Shown: positions 28,701 through 35,185 of the stretch, one piece after another
Layout: every line of letters starts with the position of its first letter
Numbering within the stretch: the first letter of the stretch is position 1
Origin: a virus
Direction: 5' to 3' (one strand)
DNA length: 51,500 bases
IMG/VR virus record: IMGVR_UViG_3300008448_000125
Span: 1 to 51,500 of that record
The notes under the pieces: model-generated
What the model was told of the DNA's origin: nothing
Seen by the model: only the letters and a program-made list of their open reading frames with translations
The model's database searches: none
Made by a program: the position numbers and the translations under genes

Positions 28701-31642
28701 ACTGCTGTCCCATCGGTTGTGTAAACAACAACATCACCATCAGCAAAACCGTGGTTTTCAAATATGATTGAATTCTCAACCGTTGAAATATTTTCAGATT
28801 TAACTTTAAGTTTTCTATTTTGGTATCCACTTCCCGAATTGATAACCTTAATGGAATTGAGAGTTTTCTTATCCTCATACATTCTAAACTTATGAATACC
28901 CTGAGAAGTTGTAGTAAATCCTACTGTATTAATCCCACTTGAGTAATTCGCAAAAGATTCATATAGTTTGATTGAGGTATTATTTACCAATTCTGCAAAA
29001 TAAACGGAACCACTATTCAATGACAGATCTTGGTGAGTATTACTTCCACCAAATGTTCCAACGCCAATAGAATTATTTCCATTTCTGCTATAGACAATAG
29101 CATCACCATTTCTCAGGTTATGAGGCTTTGTAAATGTGATTGTCTCATCTGAGATGTTAATCCCACCACCATCAGATGTTAAACGTGCATCAAACTCAAT
29201 CTCACGATATCTTGTTCCAACAACAGGTTCCAGAATAGCACCAGATCCATTACCACCATCAATAGTAACAGATATTACATCCTTAATATCAAAATCTTGG
29301 GGATCTACTTTAACCTCTTTTACGTTACCTTTTACAACTGGTCTAACCAACGCAGTTGTACATCCAACTCCTGGAGAAGAAATAACAATCTCTGGTGGAG
29401 AAATAACATCATAATTCGTTCCACCATTATAGAGTCGAATTTTTTCTATTGGACCATAGTAAATCTTATCGGTCGATTTGTAGTTGATAATTTCAACTCC
29501 GTTGACCAGCATACCAGTTGATTCTGGTGGAGTTGAAGAACCTTTACCATTTTGAATATTTCTACTCAATGGAAACTTCTTAAGAAGTTTTTGTGGGTAA
29601 ATATATCTACTCTTTTGAGATGATAATGTAAATGTATGGGATCCAGTAGCACTACTAGAAGTAAACTCAATAGGATTATCACTAACAATTAGTGATCTTG
29701 ATGCATATAATTTGATTTGGTTTGTTAAAGGAAGGACTTTAACGTAGTAGTATCCTTCACTGAGACCATTCAGTGCTGCTGATGAATAGGTGTAATAAAC
29801 TTCATCCCCAGTAATGAATGGAACGTTGCTAGCAAAAGAAAGAATCGAATACTTTTCGGTCTCTGTATTGTATCCTTGTAGAGCACTTCCACTTGCTGAT
29901 GTTATTGTTGCTTTAGAAATATCTTCACTAATATCATATGATGGTAGTGAGTTTGAAGCAACATATCCATATCCACTACGATCTGTGTAAACGTTCTGAA
30001 CATCACTAGTGATGGTGTTATCGCCATAGAAGATCTCAGTTCCACTACTAGATGCAGTGTTTAACTTTCTCCTAATTGTGTAGATAACTGTAGGACTAGC
30101 AGTGAATCCGCTGAGATTATTGAGTGTTATCTGCCTGTTTACTGCATCAATAGTAGCGACAGTAGCATTGCTATGAAGAACGGTTTCTGTTACTCCATTA
30201 AGAATATCTACAGTATCTCCTACTTTAAGACTTGACTTATCTATTTCAGTCTTTAATTGGAAATTTGAACCACTAATACTATCAACATCAAATCTTGAGC
30301 TGGTATTGTAAATCCAACTGTTAGCAAATATTTCTTTATTAGTCTTGTTTGCACTTGGATTTAAGATTTTTTCACCAACATTCTTGGTATAAATCTTTTG
30401 ACCTTCAGTAGAAAGTAAAATATCACCTATTGGTTCAAATTCAGACAATACACCTGTAATACGAAGTTCTACTTTCTTGGTAGTATCACCATTCTCATAT
30501 CCATAAAATACTTCATCAGTTCTAAGATTTGCCTTTGTTGGAATTGCAACAGTAACACCTGTGCATCCTAAGAACTGGTTTACAGTCTTAGACGTATATT
30601 CAATAGCATTGGTTCCAAAAACAACCCTGCCAGTATCAGCAAATCCTACTGTAGAATCTACAGTGATTACAGAAGATCCAACAGATACTGCGCTAATAAC
30701 TTTTGTCTGTGGTTGAATTTCAAATGTACCTTCAATAAGGTCTCTATCATCAAATCCAACAAACAGACCAAGTTTAAAATATGTGCTAATACCAGATCTG
30801 GTGAAGATTTCTACTTCCGATACAGACGCTTTAGTTTCTGAATCTGATGATTTTATTATCGTTTGTCCAACCAGATTGTTTGGATCACCAGAAATTCTTT
30901 CTGCAACAACAACTTCTCTTCTGATAAACTGTGCAGAAGATGGTTTTACAAGATATTCTTCTAGGTCAACTACCTGAGGAACAACGCCATATAGAACTTT
31001 AAATAGTATCTTATATGATTCTTCCGTTCCTTTTGCTTCATAGAGACTTCTTGCTTCTTTTATGAAGTTATTAACATCAAGATTGGGTACAAAATCAACA
31101 TTCTCAAGACCTGGTGTGAAGGAATACTTGAGTTTATTATAAAATTCTTTAAGAAAACGGGTACTTAGGTTCTCTACAGAACTTCCAGAATCGTGAGATG
31201 CTGATGATGACGTACTAAACAGCAGTTCTTCTGGGTCTAAATCTGTTTTATATGTGGTAATACCACTAAATCCTCTAATACATCCAGTAAAAGAGTTTGT
31301 AGTGATACCAGTATAGGTAAAAATCTCATTGTCGATCTTAAACAGACCATACTCATGAGGAAATCCTTTTGTAGATGCAACTCGAACAGTCTCATCGGTT
31401 GATGAAATACCAACAGAAAGAGTAGTCTCACCAATAATTACTTCTGGAGTTAGATTGTCTAACTTCAAATACTGATCAAGATTATCTGAAAGGTCTGATG
31501 GACCAGACTGATATTCTTGAGAGATGTAATATTGTTTTAGAAAATCTACTGTTTTTGGACTTTCTGAAAGTATGAATTCTGGTAGTTGACTTTCAATTAT
31601 TTGCTGAACTTTTACCCTCTTCTCAAAGCCCGTTTGTATCAT
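19763..31642 (-). CDS. Giant gp7-position baseplate protein with YHYH domain (3,959 aa)
   Basis: This 11.9 kb gene lies between gp6 and gp8, where T4 has gp7 (1,032 aa). The first 170 residues (ESQLPEFILSESPKTVDFLK, then QYYISQEYQSGPSD) look like the conserved wedge-binding part. The body is a chain of beta-rich units. Around 1190-1340 there is a YHYH-type domain (PIIGWAYDGNPIYGAYAYAD, later NGRYAKTPEFPNGVYAYHV). Repeats with GGSGYTSAPDLTVSGDG-like cores recur at several places, for example around 780, 1120, 1150, 2070 and 3340-3390, and again near 3760-3830. It shares the gp25 late promoter and starts one base from the gp6 stop. A baseplate wedge initiator role with surface-exposed, possibly glycan-binding, repeats is inferred. 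Confidence 0.82.
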   Translation of the reverse strand: MIQTGFEKRVKVQQIIESQLPEFILSESPKTVDFLKQYYISQEYQSGPSDLSDNLDQYLKLDNLTPEVIIGETTLSVGISSTDETVRVASTKGFPHEYGLFKIDNEIFTYTGITTNSFTGCIRGFSGITTYKTDLDPEELLFSTSSSASHDSGSSVENLSTRFLKEFYNKLKYSFTPGLENVDFVPNLDVNNFIKEARSLYEAKGTEESYKILFKVLYGVVPQVVDLEEYLVKPSSAQFIRREVVVAERISGDPNNLVGQTIIKSSDSETKASVSEVEIFTRSGISTYFKLGLFVGFDDRDLIEGTFEIQPQTKVISAVSVGSSVITVDSTVGFADTGRVVFGTNAIEYTSKTVNQFLGCTGVTVAIPTKANLRTDEVFYGYENGDTTKKVELRITGVLSEFEPIGDILLSTEGQKIYTKNVGEKILNPSANKTNKEIFANSWIYNTSSRFDVDSISGSNFQLKTEIDKSSLKVGDTVDILNGVTETVLHSNATVATIDAVNRQITLNNLSGFTASPTVIYTIRRKLNTASSSGTEIFYGDNTITSDVQNVYTDRSGYGYVASNSLPSYDISEDISKATITSASGSALQGYNTETEKYSILSFASNVPFITGDEVYYTYSSAALNGLSEGYYYVKVLPLTNQIKLYASRSLIVSDNPIEFTSSSATGSHTFTLSSQKSRYIYPQKLLKKFPLSRNIQNGKGSSTPPESTGMLVNGVEIINYKSTDKIYYGPIEKIRLYNGGTNYDVISPPEIVISSPGVGCTTALVRPVVKGNVKEVKVDPQDFDIKDVISVTIDGGNGSGAILEPVVGTRYREIEFDARLTSDGGGINISDETITFTKPHNLRNGDAIVYSRNGNNSIGVGTFGGSNTHQDLSLNSGSVYFAELVNNTSIKLYESFANYSSGINTVGFTTTSQGIHKFRMYEDKKTLNSIKVINSGSGYQNRKLKVKSENISTVENSIIFENHGFADGDVVVYTTDGTAVTGLSTSLRYKVLKISDSTFKLANAGVGGTITADYTKRLPVSITGVGTGFQNFAYPDITISVNTEYDGITGVITATPIIRGEIVDLYLYETGTGYGTTILNFHKRPDIKIKNGKDAELKPLISSGSIVSVQVTSGGSEYTSAPDLTVSGDGVGAKLRAMVSGGKITNVVVINPGVGYSQNTTSITVTPAGRNGNVEASVRALTLNNHYRFGDEILLETNGELGYGLVGYTTSIGSSQFGDDGTSHSPIIGWAYDGNPIYGAYAYADPSDINSGIKILSNGYEESTSDIVDRPIGFTAGFFVEDYKFTSSGDLDEHNGRYAKTPEFPNGVYAYHVGITSDGKNSKFPYFIGHTYRSTPITQNIDQGYNFNNSELTRNTFPYKIGDKYANNDFISESYETLMQSAVIDSITKGSVDGFVINESGANYRVGDIASFDSTDTNGGGLSAYVGSVTGKSIVDVNTTIQTYQSNVLTWDNSNQVSVHVDPYHTFLENDQIVISGLSTFVPGLTKTHKIGVTSETTRLVAEVAANSTVGFVTDIFVISIPSTVSAGTTVAIGTERMSVLNTYPENKVIRVIRGVTGSAHTAHTDVFVSTNRFTLPVKTSYFDSSVNDKIYFNPIQSVGIGTTTGSASSNTYLVGGRAKTVSVPVQSIYLPDHPFKTGQQVTFERVNGTHGINVSNTETSPAFGIPLTGDSETLYVIKKSDDIVGLCTQVGLTTNTEGLYFRSFIENGDSNDYRYSFTSNKTQVTARAEKIKARVSVSTDHNLTNGDTIKLSLNSQQSVGVGTSASVYVKYNSTHDRLLVNPIGFNSTSVNTSTGELTITKHGLKTGDKVFYNASDLVVSGLSTGTYFVYRIDDDTINLTTTIYDAVSTPPSIVSFASTGGSSQELSRINPQLEVVRDNNLVFNVSDTSLSGYKLKLFYDSDFKNELVSIGSSTTFSTSGVGTVGVTTTATFTLNYHKDLPSKIYYQLEKSGFISTADTDVKNYNEILLVDSRYNGTYAVSGVGTTTFDISLRGVPEDLDYNQSSTSVLKYSTSSPRALGGVDSMKITFGGANYKKLPRFVSIASSIGDNADIIPTSTKLGRINQITIQDPGFDFSADKTLNPEVYISPNITVVNRNEISNINVTSGGSGYTSAPDLVIVNPATGRAYDTGLVIAKVQGAAISSVEIIESPRGISELKSQIYSVNNSNGVGINSIFTSQAGIITCIISTPVAGFTTATAPFSVGDYVFVEGVSLASTTGTGFNSEDYSYNFFEVTAYRNTNPAEVEYDISPYATNAGVANTDQNSFAFLVNRNNYPTFDVTQEPLAFIIGETVFTKSGNTYTERDLIITDNLNDSIKVYGTYTLSVGEVIVGKDSGTVATIDSVEENKGIFKVNYGLNTDYGWSDDIGKLNEDYQVLPDNDYYQNLSYTIKSPIEYEDWIDPVNRLLHSSGLKNFADTGITSTGRVSAATSNGSTSTALVDIINLNADGSTMRVDAINFFDFGIDTDVSSNKSKFVKLQNKKLSDYIECRTNRVLTIDNFNSQFSNAEDANTTLYKDIDSFIANDGYSRYFVQIINPNTADRQSTEIVILNTADDDLITVEKSSVYNTESQLADLQAIKDSFGNVKLRFTPVDPYESDFDIKFIKTNFNTTLAGINTQSIGFVDLIGSNVTVGVGSTSTVYEKTTGTAESLFAIVELTDTVTKNKAVVDMFIDHDGTNTYKSDFFFDNSSGSGASNNFIGTFISSIDSGVLSLKFENTESNEVLVRSSVVGFGTTASGIGTYIFKASGQPDNLVKEGRLESNYSVFSGTGISTVSTYSRLDVTTVKTTAKVSYGSTSALHQIVFEHNNIDTFTVQYPYLSVESTTGIGTFGSEISGDDFNLVFYPDSNISDDITVQTYSEIIQTEKDLNNVPAVLSYGTINQRLVTNQFDSINGDRTNRFDFDVTHNGVPIFEKQFNPGISTVVNLGTGVFTLNDHFFSTGERLIYTPRSSFVGGAYTAMVMSDTNILPVDVYAIKINNNQFKLATSKSNANAGVAVTFNSAGTGNAHTLEMSKKLEKSLITIDGVARSPLAFTPINHTLSDNGGSISVGATYFGVSGISSILPGDVLKIDDEFVKVDAVGIGTTTIGPITGTGSFSVIKSERGFVGTLATTHTDGTTVRVYQGSYNMTRSKIHFTEAPRGNTQELVDESNIPYTKSSFTGRVYLRQDYSTNQIYDNITRQFTGIGATYRLTVGGANTTGIETGSGLVFINNMFQTPTTNNNAGGNYSFIENAGISSIVFTGVNNASFISDYDVNQNLLPRGGLIVSLGSTQGLGFAPLVGAAVTAVVSGGVIQSVGIGSTDIVGSGYRGTVSIGVTDSSHTGTAASITATVGAGGTLSFTVVDGGSGYSSNPTIQIPEPNYENLPIVGVSRLGIGATTDTGSGLLLNVEVGAAVTNVGIGSTLFEIKNFKITRPGWGFRKGDKFKPVGLVTAKDLAAPINDFELEVLDVFSDNFAAWQFGELDYIDSIASLQNGIRTRFPLQYNGELLSFEVDSNNIDSAAIDLEALLLIYIDGVLQEPNVNYNFEGGTSIVFTTAPKEDDKVDIFFYMGTRDTDSISVNVNETIKVGDSIQLQKTKTSEVQDPRTIYNINASDKVETNIYGGLGIDDTNYKPFSWTKQKVDKNLGGELIYKSRDSIEGQVYPTAKIIGDLSTSGTEIFVDDAQFFNYEENESAITIASVNGIIVNTTTDPVAAAITAVVSAAGTISSFTITSGGSGYVGSSTDVKISAPKAVGVGVGTTATATATVSNGSITAITVVNPGFGYTHTAAPQVLTSTPTISFETITGINAVAGFAGTVTGIGTTVGTGGNPLALKFTLNASSFTGLQEGYPIYVFNTSIGNGVTSINGSDSSVVGVGTTFLDNIYIINSFHSSATTGVATCNILSTTPITGLSTTGSATDPRGHFSWGRLSGFTRASSPVSIGVTGLTVDSGLSTFPSIQRRGYGLRDGGALRKDLG

Positions 31643-31643
31643 T

Positions 31644-33524
31644 TTATCCCCTCTTTAGTTCTCCGTTTGAATAACTTGAAGTAACTTTATAACCGACGCC
31701 AGAAATCTGTTCGCCAGATGTTATAGTATCTTTAACCATATTTATGGTGCTATCAGCAACAGAAAAGGATAGATATAGATCCTTTAGACCGATAATATCA
31801 TTAGACTCTGGGAACGCCTGAATTTCGATAATATTGTTAGCAACCACCGTAGAAGTGATGTTTAAAGTGTTGAGAGTTATCTCACCCTTAGTGTAATCTA
31901 CGGTGCCTGCAGACTTCACTACGATCTCATACTTACCAGTCTCGTTAATATCCTTAACGATGGAAATAACGCCCTTCCCGTTGCTTCCGGGCACATCTGT
32001 GAAGTAGAATGTTCCTATTCTACCAGCAAGAGTAAATCCAGTACTCTTAATATTGAATCCATCCTTATTGATATGGAACTTGTTACCATAACACAGTTCA
32101 TACTGTGCTGATTGATTAATCAGTGCCTTTAGATTTCTACGGATAATGACTCTTGTGATGTTTGAAGTGATCGCATTATCGGAATTATCAATAGTCTGAC
32201 ACAATCTACTATACTTAAATCTACCACCAAACTGGTTGATATTTGCTTTTGCAAAAGTATTCAGAATCGAAATTACTTTAGTCTTCAAGGCATTGACGTT
32301 TGTAACCTGAGAGCTGTTATAATAGACTCCAGAGTTAATTTCAACATAAAGAACCTTAAGATCAGTGATTCTTTGGTTGATACCAGAAAGTGAATAATCT
32401 TTCAGTTTTGAAAGAATATTTTGCTTATCAAAATCCGAAACAAAGTCGCCATTCTTTGGTTTAATGCTAATAATGACGTTTCCAAACTGTGGTGGGTCCA
32501 ACTCTTCGCCACCAACAACAGAAACAGACTCTGTATTTGGATAAATCTGTTGAATAATCGCTTCATAGTCACGAGTCGTCACTGCTCTATGCTGAGAAGC
32601 GTAAATTCTTGGTGCAAAGTACTTAATTGAGTCAACACTTTCAATTGCACTACCGTTTGCTGCTGCATTTACGGTTGTAACGCTAATTGCATTGGTTGGG
32701 ATGATCGGATTTCCCAAAGAATCTAAAAATCTACCGGAGAATGAGAAATTAGCAGCACCATTTCCATCTTCACCATCAGTAATGATGTAAGAAACGGTAA
32801 TAATAGTGCCACTTTCTAATTTTTTACCAAAATATCCGTCTCCAAACAAAAGTTCATACTTTTCATCCTGAACTTCCTGAATCAAATAGATTTCTGAGGT
32901 CTTGTTAATATTTAAAATGTTATCAACACGGGAATATTCTCTTCCTTCACCACTATCAGAGAGTCCTTTGACTTTTACGACGATAGTTGAAGTGTCAATA
33001 AAGGAATTATCAAGGACAAAACGCTGATCAAGTGATCCATCAACCACAAATTGCTTCTTGAGGTATGTCCCTTGGTAGATCGTAATACTATTGAAAGAAC
33101 CAGTACCAGAATTGATGGTTGTAGTAATGCTTTCTGGTATTGAGAAGATATAATTGCTGTTTTCTGCTGTTCCTACACACACTAGACCCGCCTCTAAGGT
33201 CATTGTATCCGATGATGAGGTAGTTTGTGCGTTCAAACTAATTGTTGCCTTAGCGGCGTTCCTAGAGCGAGGTACATAACCAATATTTCTTGCGAGAGAA
33301 ACGACATTTTCTCTCAAAGTTGCCGAATCCAAGAAGGATTCGTTGACTACCATATTCGCATTGAACGCATTAATATAACTATTATACGCTAGAGTGTCGA
33401 TTAAGACAGAAAAATTAGACCCCTCAAAGTCAAAATCCGTGAAATTTGAGTTAGCACGGAGATAATCTTTGATCGAGGTCCTTATTTGGTCAAAATCGAG
33501 GTTCGTAAACTTTGTAAAAGGCAT
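31644..33524 (-). CDS. 6: gp6 baseplate wedge protein
   Basis: The 626-aa protein (T4 gp6 is 660 aa) opens MPFTKFTNLDFDQIRTSIKD and has the diagnostic segment NFSVLIDTLAYNSYINAFNA followed by NMVVNESFLDSATLRENVVS and RNIGYVPRSRNAAKATI. The centre (about 290-420) has the YFAPRIYASQHRAVTTRDYE and QIYPNTESVSVVGGEE motifs of the J-like wedge family. gp6 dimers make the continuous inner ring of the baseplate and hold gp25, gp53 and gp7 together. It is four bases from gp25 and one base from the giant gp7-position gene, as in the T4 gene order. Confidence 0.94.
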   Translation of the reverse strand: MPFTKFTNLDFDQIRTSIKDYLRANSNFTDFDFEGSNFSVLIDTLAYNSYINAFNANMVVNESFLDSATLRENVVSLARNIGYVPRSRNAAKATISLNAQTTSSSDTMTLEAGLVCVGTAENSNYIFSIPESITTTINSGTGSFNSITIYQGTYLKKQFVVDGSLDQRFVLDNSFIDTSTIVVKVKGLSDSGEGREYSRVDNILNINKTSEIYLIQEVQDEKYELLFGDGYFGKKLESGTIITVSYIITDGEDGNGAANFSFSGRFLDSLGNPIIPTNAISVTTVNAAANGSAIESVDSIKYFAPRIYASQHRAVTTRDYEAIIQQIYPNTESVSVVGGEELDPPQFGNVIISIKPKNGDFVSDFDKQNILSKLKDYSLSGINQRITDLKVLYVEINSGVYYNSSQVTNVNALKTKVISILNTFAKANINQFGGRFKYSRLCQTIDNSDNAITSNITRVIIRRNLKALINQSAQYELCYGNKFHINKDGFNIKSTGFTLAGRIGTFYFTDVPGSNGKGVISIVKDINETGKYEIVVKSAGTVDYTKGEITLNTLNITSTVVANNIIEIQAFPESNDIIGLKDLYLSFSVADSTINMVKDTITSGEQISGVGYKVTSSYSNGELKRG

Positions 33525-33528
33525 CTTT

Positions 33529-33930
33529 TTATCTGGTAGCCTCTAATAAGAATGTAAATTGCTGAGCAGGAACGTCTTGACCGATGATATTATACAAAAC
33601 TGTGACTTCAAACGTGTTATTATCGGGTTGAGGATCGACTTCTACCCTAACATTGTTGACTCTTGGTTCAAAATTTTCGATTGTAGTCAGAATTTGCTCT
33701 TGAATTACGGTAGCAGTACCAAAATCAACGAAATCGAACAGACTTGAACGCACATCTGACCCTAAAAGTGGTTGAAAAAAACGTTCATTTGGTATTGTCT
33801 GTACTAAATTACGAATCGAACGAGTAATTGCTGCCTCATTTTTGAGAATAGGCAGATCCTTGGTCACAGGATGTGGATCAAAAGACAAACTAATGTCCTT
33901 AAATGCTCTAGAAACCCGTGAGATCGCCAT
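33529..33930 (-). CDS. 25: gp25 baseplate wedge protein (lysozyme-fold)
   Basis: At 133 aa this matches T4 gp25 (132 aa). Motifs visible: the N-terminal FKDISLSFDPHPVTKDLPIL, then EAAITRSIRNLVQTIPNERF (the R-N-L-V-x-T helix) and the QPLLGSDVRSSLFDF core, typical of the gp25/GPW family also found in R-type pyocins and type VI secretion. It nucleates sheath assembly and seats the sheath on the baseplate. A TATAAATA promoter lies 23 bases upstream and starts the gp25-gp6-gp7 transcript. Confidence 0.95.
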   Translation of the reverse strand: MAISRVSRAFKDISLSFDPHPVTKDLPILKNEAAITRSIRNLVQTIPNERFFQPLLGSDVRSSLFDFVDFGTATVIQEQILTTIENFEPRVNNVRVEVDPQPDNNTFEVTVLYNIIGQDVPAQQFTFLLEATR

Positions 33931-33952
33931 TTGTCAAGAAGTTTTCTTGCTT

Positions 33953-33960
33953 TATTTATA
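33953..33960 (-). promoter_or_regulatory. T4-type late promoter (TATAAATA) for the gp25-gp6 unit
   Basis: Perfect TATAAATA on the minus strand, 23 bases before the gp25 ATG, just after the last codons of the 83-aa gene that ends at 33962. Confidence 0.75.
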
Positions 33961-33961
33961 T

Positions 33962-34213
33962 TTACATCCAAGGATTGCCATATGTTGGCTCCGTTCCATA
34001 GTCCCAATCATCATAATCTTCATCATTACGAATCTTTTCGTGAAGTTCAGACTGTTTTTTTAGGTCGTGACGAGGCGCAAGGTCGTGCATGACCTCTGTT
34101 AGTACTCTTTTTTGATTTAAATTCTGCATTGAACCATAATCTGAGGCGAGTTTCGTGGTTCCCCACATCTCTCTCATGTAGTCTTTGTTCCTATCGACAG
34201 GTGATTGTCCCAT
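33962..34213 (-). CDS. Conserved small hydrophilic protein upstream of gp25 (83 aa)
   Basis: The sequence MGQSPVDRNKDYMREMWGTT, a basic/acidic helical middle (LAPRHDLKKQSELHEKIRND) and a Trp/Tyr/Gly-rich end (WDYGTEPTYGNPWM) are characteristic of a short protein that sits before gp25 in T4-like cyanophages (recalled). No membrane segment or known domain is visible. It has its own late promoter variant 58 bases upstream and a hairpin that reaches its ribosome binding site. Function unknown; a tail or baseplate assembly role is suggested by position. Confidence 0.7.
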   Translation of the reverse strand: MGQSPVDRNKDYMREMWGTTKLASDYGSMQNLNQKRVLTEVMHDLAPRHDLKKQSELHEKIRNDEDYDDWDYGTEPTYGNPWM

Positions 34214-34218
34214 TTTAG

Positions 34219-34239
34219 CTCCTGATTTATAAAAATCAG
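34219..34239 (-). promoter_or_regulatory. Hairpin overlapping a ribosome binding site
   Basis: On the minus strand CTGATTT, a four-base loop and AAATCAG form a perfect 7-bp stem whose 3' foot overlaps the first two bases of the AGGAG Shine-Dalgarno of the 83-aa gene. It could limit translation of that gene when folded, but an incidental stem cannot be excluded. Confidence 0.4.
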
Positions 34240-34270
34240 AACTTTTAGAGGGGTTGCTATCCCTTACTAC

Positions 34271-34278
34271 TATTTATT
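34271..34278 (-). promoter_or_regulatory. Late promoter variant (AATAAATA)
   Basis: AATAAATA on the minus strand, 58 bases before the 83-aa gene. It overlaps the stop codon of the 198-aa gene. Confidence 0.5.
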
Positions 34279-34870
34279 TTACCCAAAAACCTTTTCTAAG
34301 GTAATCGGAATCATAAATGAACTCATGATCATCATATTTTTTTTTATCCGAGTCATTCCAAACTGGTATTGCTACACTATTTCCATACCTAAAGTCTGGG
34401 TTTTGGCGAAAGTGAACTTCAATGAGACGATTTCCTATAAATTCGCAGTTGATCCACTCATAGTTACCCCTCAATTTTTTTAAAATACTAGGAAAAGGAA
34501 TGGTAACGTCAACTTTTTTCCACATATCCCATCTATAAAGTGGATTCATCTCATCCCTTGTACCCAAAACTGCTAATTTTTGTTCTTCATTTTGGTAATC
34601 TACACTGATATGATTTCCTTCAAAAATTTCGCACCAAAATTCCGATGGATGATAAGGGTCTGTATACTTATGGATATACTCTTTACGAGCATAACGACCC
34701 ATACCAAGTAAGTTCATACTAGGTCTTAAAATATAAAAATCGGGTCTAGGTACACTTGTGCCTATAGGACCACAAGTATAACCCAAAACCCGACTTAATA
34801 TCAACTTATTGTATACCCAAAGGTCTTCAGAATGTATTTGGTTCCATTCATCATCACCTTCTAAGTACAT
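34274..34870 (-). CDS. Conserved hypothetical protein (198 aa)
   Basis: I do not recognise a named domain with certainty. The protein is rich in aromatic and charged residues and has ILSRVLGYTCGPIGTSVPRP, then YILRPSMNLLGMGRYARKEY near 50-70, EFWCEIFEGNHISVDY at about 95 and an NCEFIGNRLIEVHFRQNPDF motif at about 140. The combination of YIxRP, a Gly-Met-Gly-Arg turn and a final EVHFRxN strand is reminiscent of ATP-grasp-like folds, but the support is weak. The start overlaps the stop of the 49-aa gene (TAATG). No membrane segment. It belongs to the conserved block between the glycosyltransferase-like gene and gp25. Confidence 0.65.
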   Translation of the reverse strand: MYLEGDDEWNQIHSEDLWVYNKLILSRVLGYTCGPIGTSVPRPDFYILRPSMNLLGMGRYARKEYIHKYTDPYHPSEFWCEIFEGNHISVDYQNEEQKLAVLGTRDEMNPLYRWDMWKKVDVTIPFPSILKKLRGNYEWINCEFIGNRLIEVHFRQNPDFRYGNSVAIPVWNDSDKKKYDDHEFIYDSDYLRKGFWVK

Positions 34871-35019
34871 TATCCCTTACCTTGTCCGCGATACTTTTTA
34901 CGCGCCTTATTACGAGAAGAGGAAGCGTATTTAGTACCCATTCCATCTCCTTGACGAGACTTTTTAGGCGGACCAGGAATATAAGAACTTTTATTCAGTC
35001 CTACTTTTGCCTTAGCCAT
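34870..35019 (-). CDS. Small basic protein (49 aa)
   Basis: The reading frame encodes MAKAKVGLNKSSYIPGPPKK, then SRQGDGMGTKYASSSRNKAR and a basic end with YRGQGKG. It is strongly positively charged with Gly/Pro turns and no hydrophobic core, so it should be largely unstructured and could bind nucleic acid. A GGAG-type ribosome binding site precedes the ATG, and the stop overlaps the start of the 198-aa gene (TAATG). Short proteins with this N-terminus are widespread in T4-like cyanophages next to gp25 (recalled). Function unknown. Confidence 0.7.
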   Translation of the reverse strand: MAKAKVGLNKSSYIPGPPKKSRQGDGMGTKYASSSRNKARKKYRGQGKG

Positions 35020-35185
35020 GATAATTCTCCTTAATAATTTCAGTGTCTAATTCATCAGGTCTTGGAGATCCTGTCTGATAGAACTCTATCGACAGGTCCT
35101 CCATTATATTGAAATACTCTTCCTCAGTCAAGCGGGAGTATAATTTCTTCCCCCTACAATAGATATTGTAAAGTTCGTTAGACAT
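35012..35185 (-). CDS. Small conserved protein (57 aa)
   Basis: The ATG at 35185 was chosen because it overlaps the stop of the glycosyltransferase-like gene (TGATG); the frame continues upstream but without a better start. The protein (MSNELYNIYCRGKKLYSRLT, then EEEYFNIMEDLSIEFYQTGS) is acidic and helical, with a polar tail ending ENYHG. The stop overlaps the start region of the next gene by eight bases. Its partner or role is unknown; expression is coupled to the gene before it. Confidence 0.68.
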   Translation of the reverse strand: MSNELYNIYCRGKKLYSRLTEEEYFNIMEDLSIEFYQTGSPRPDELDTEIIKENYHG

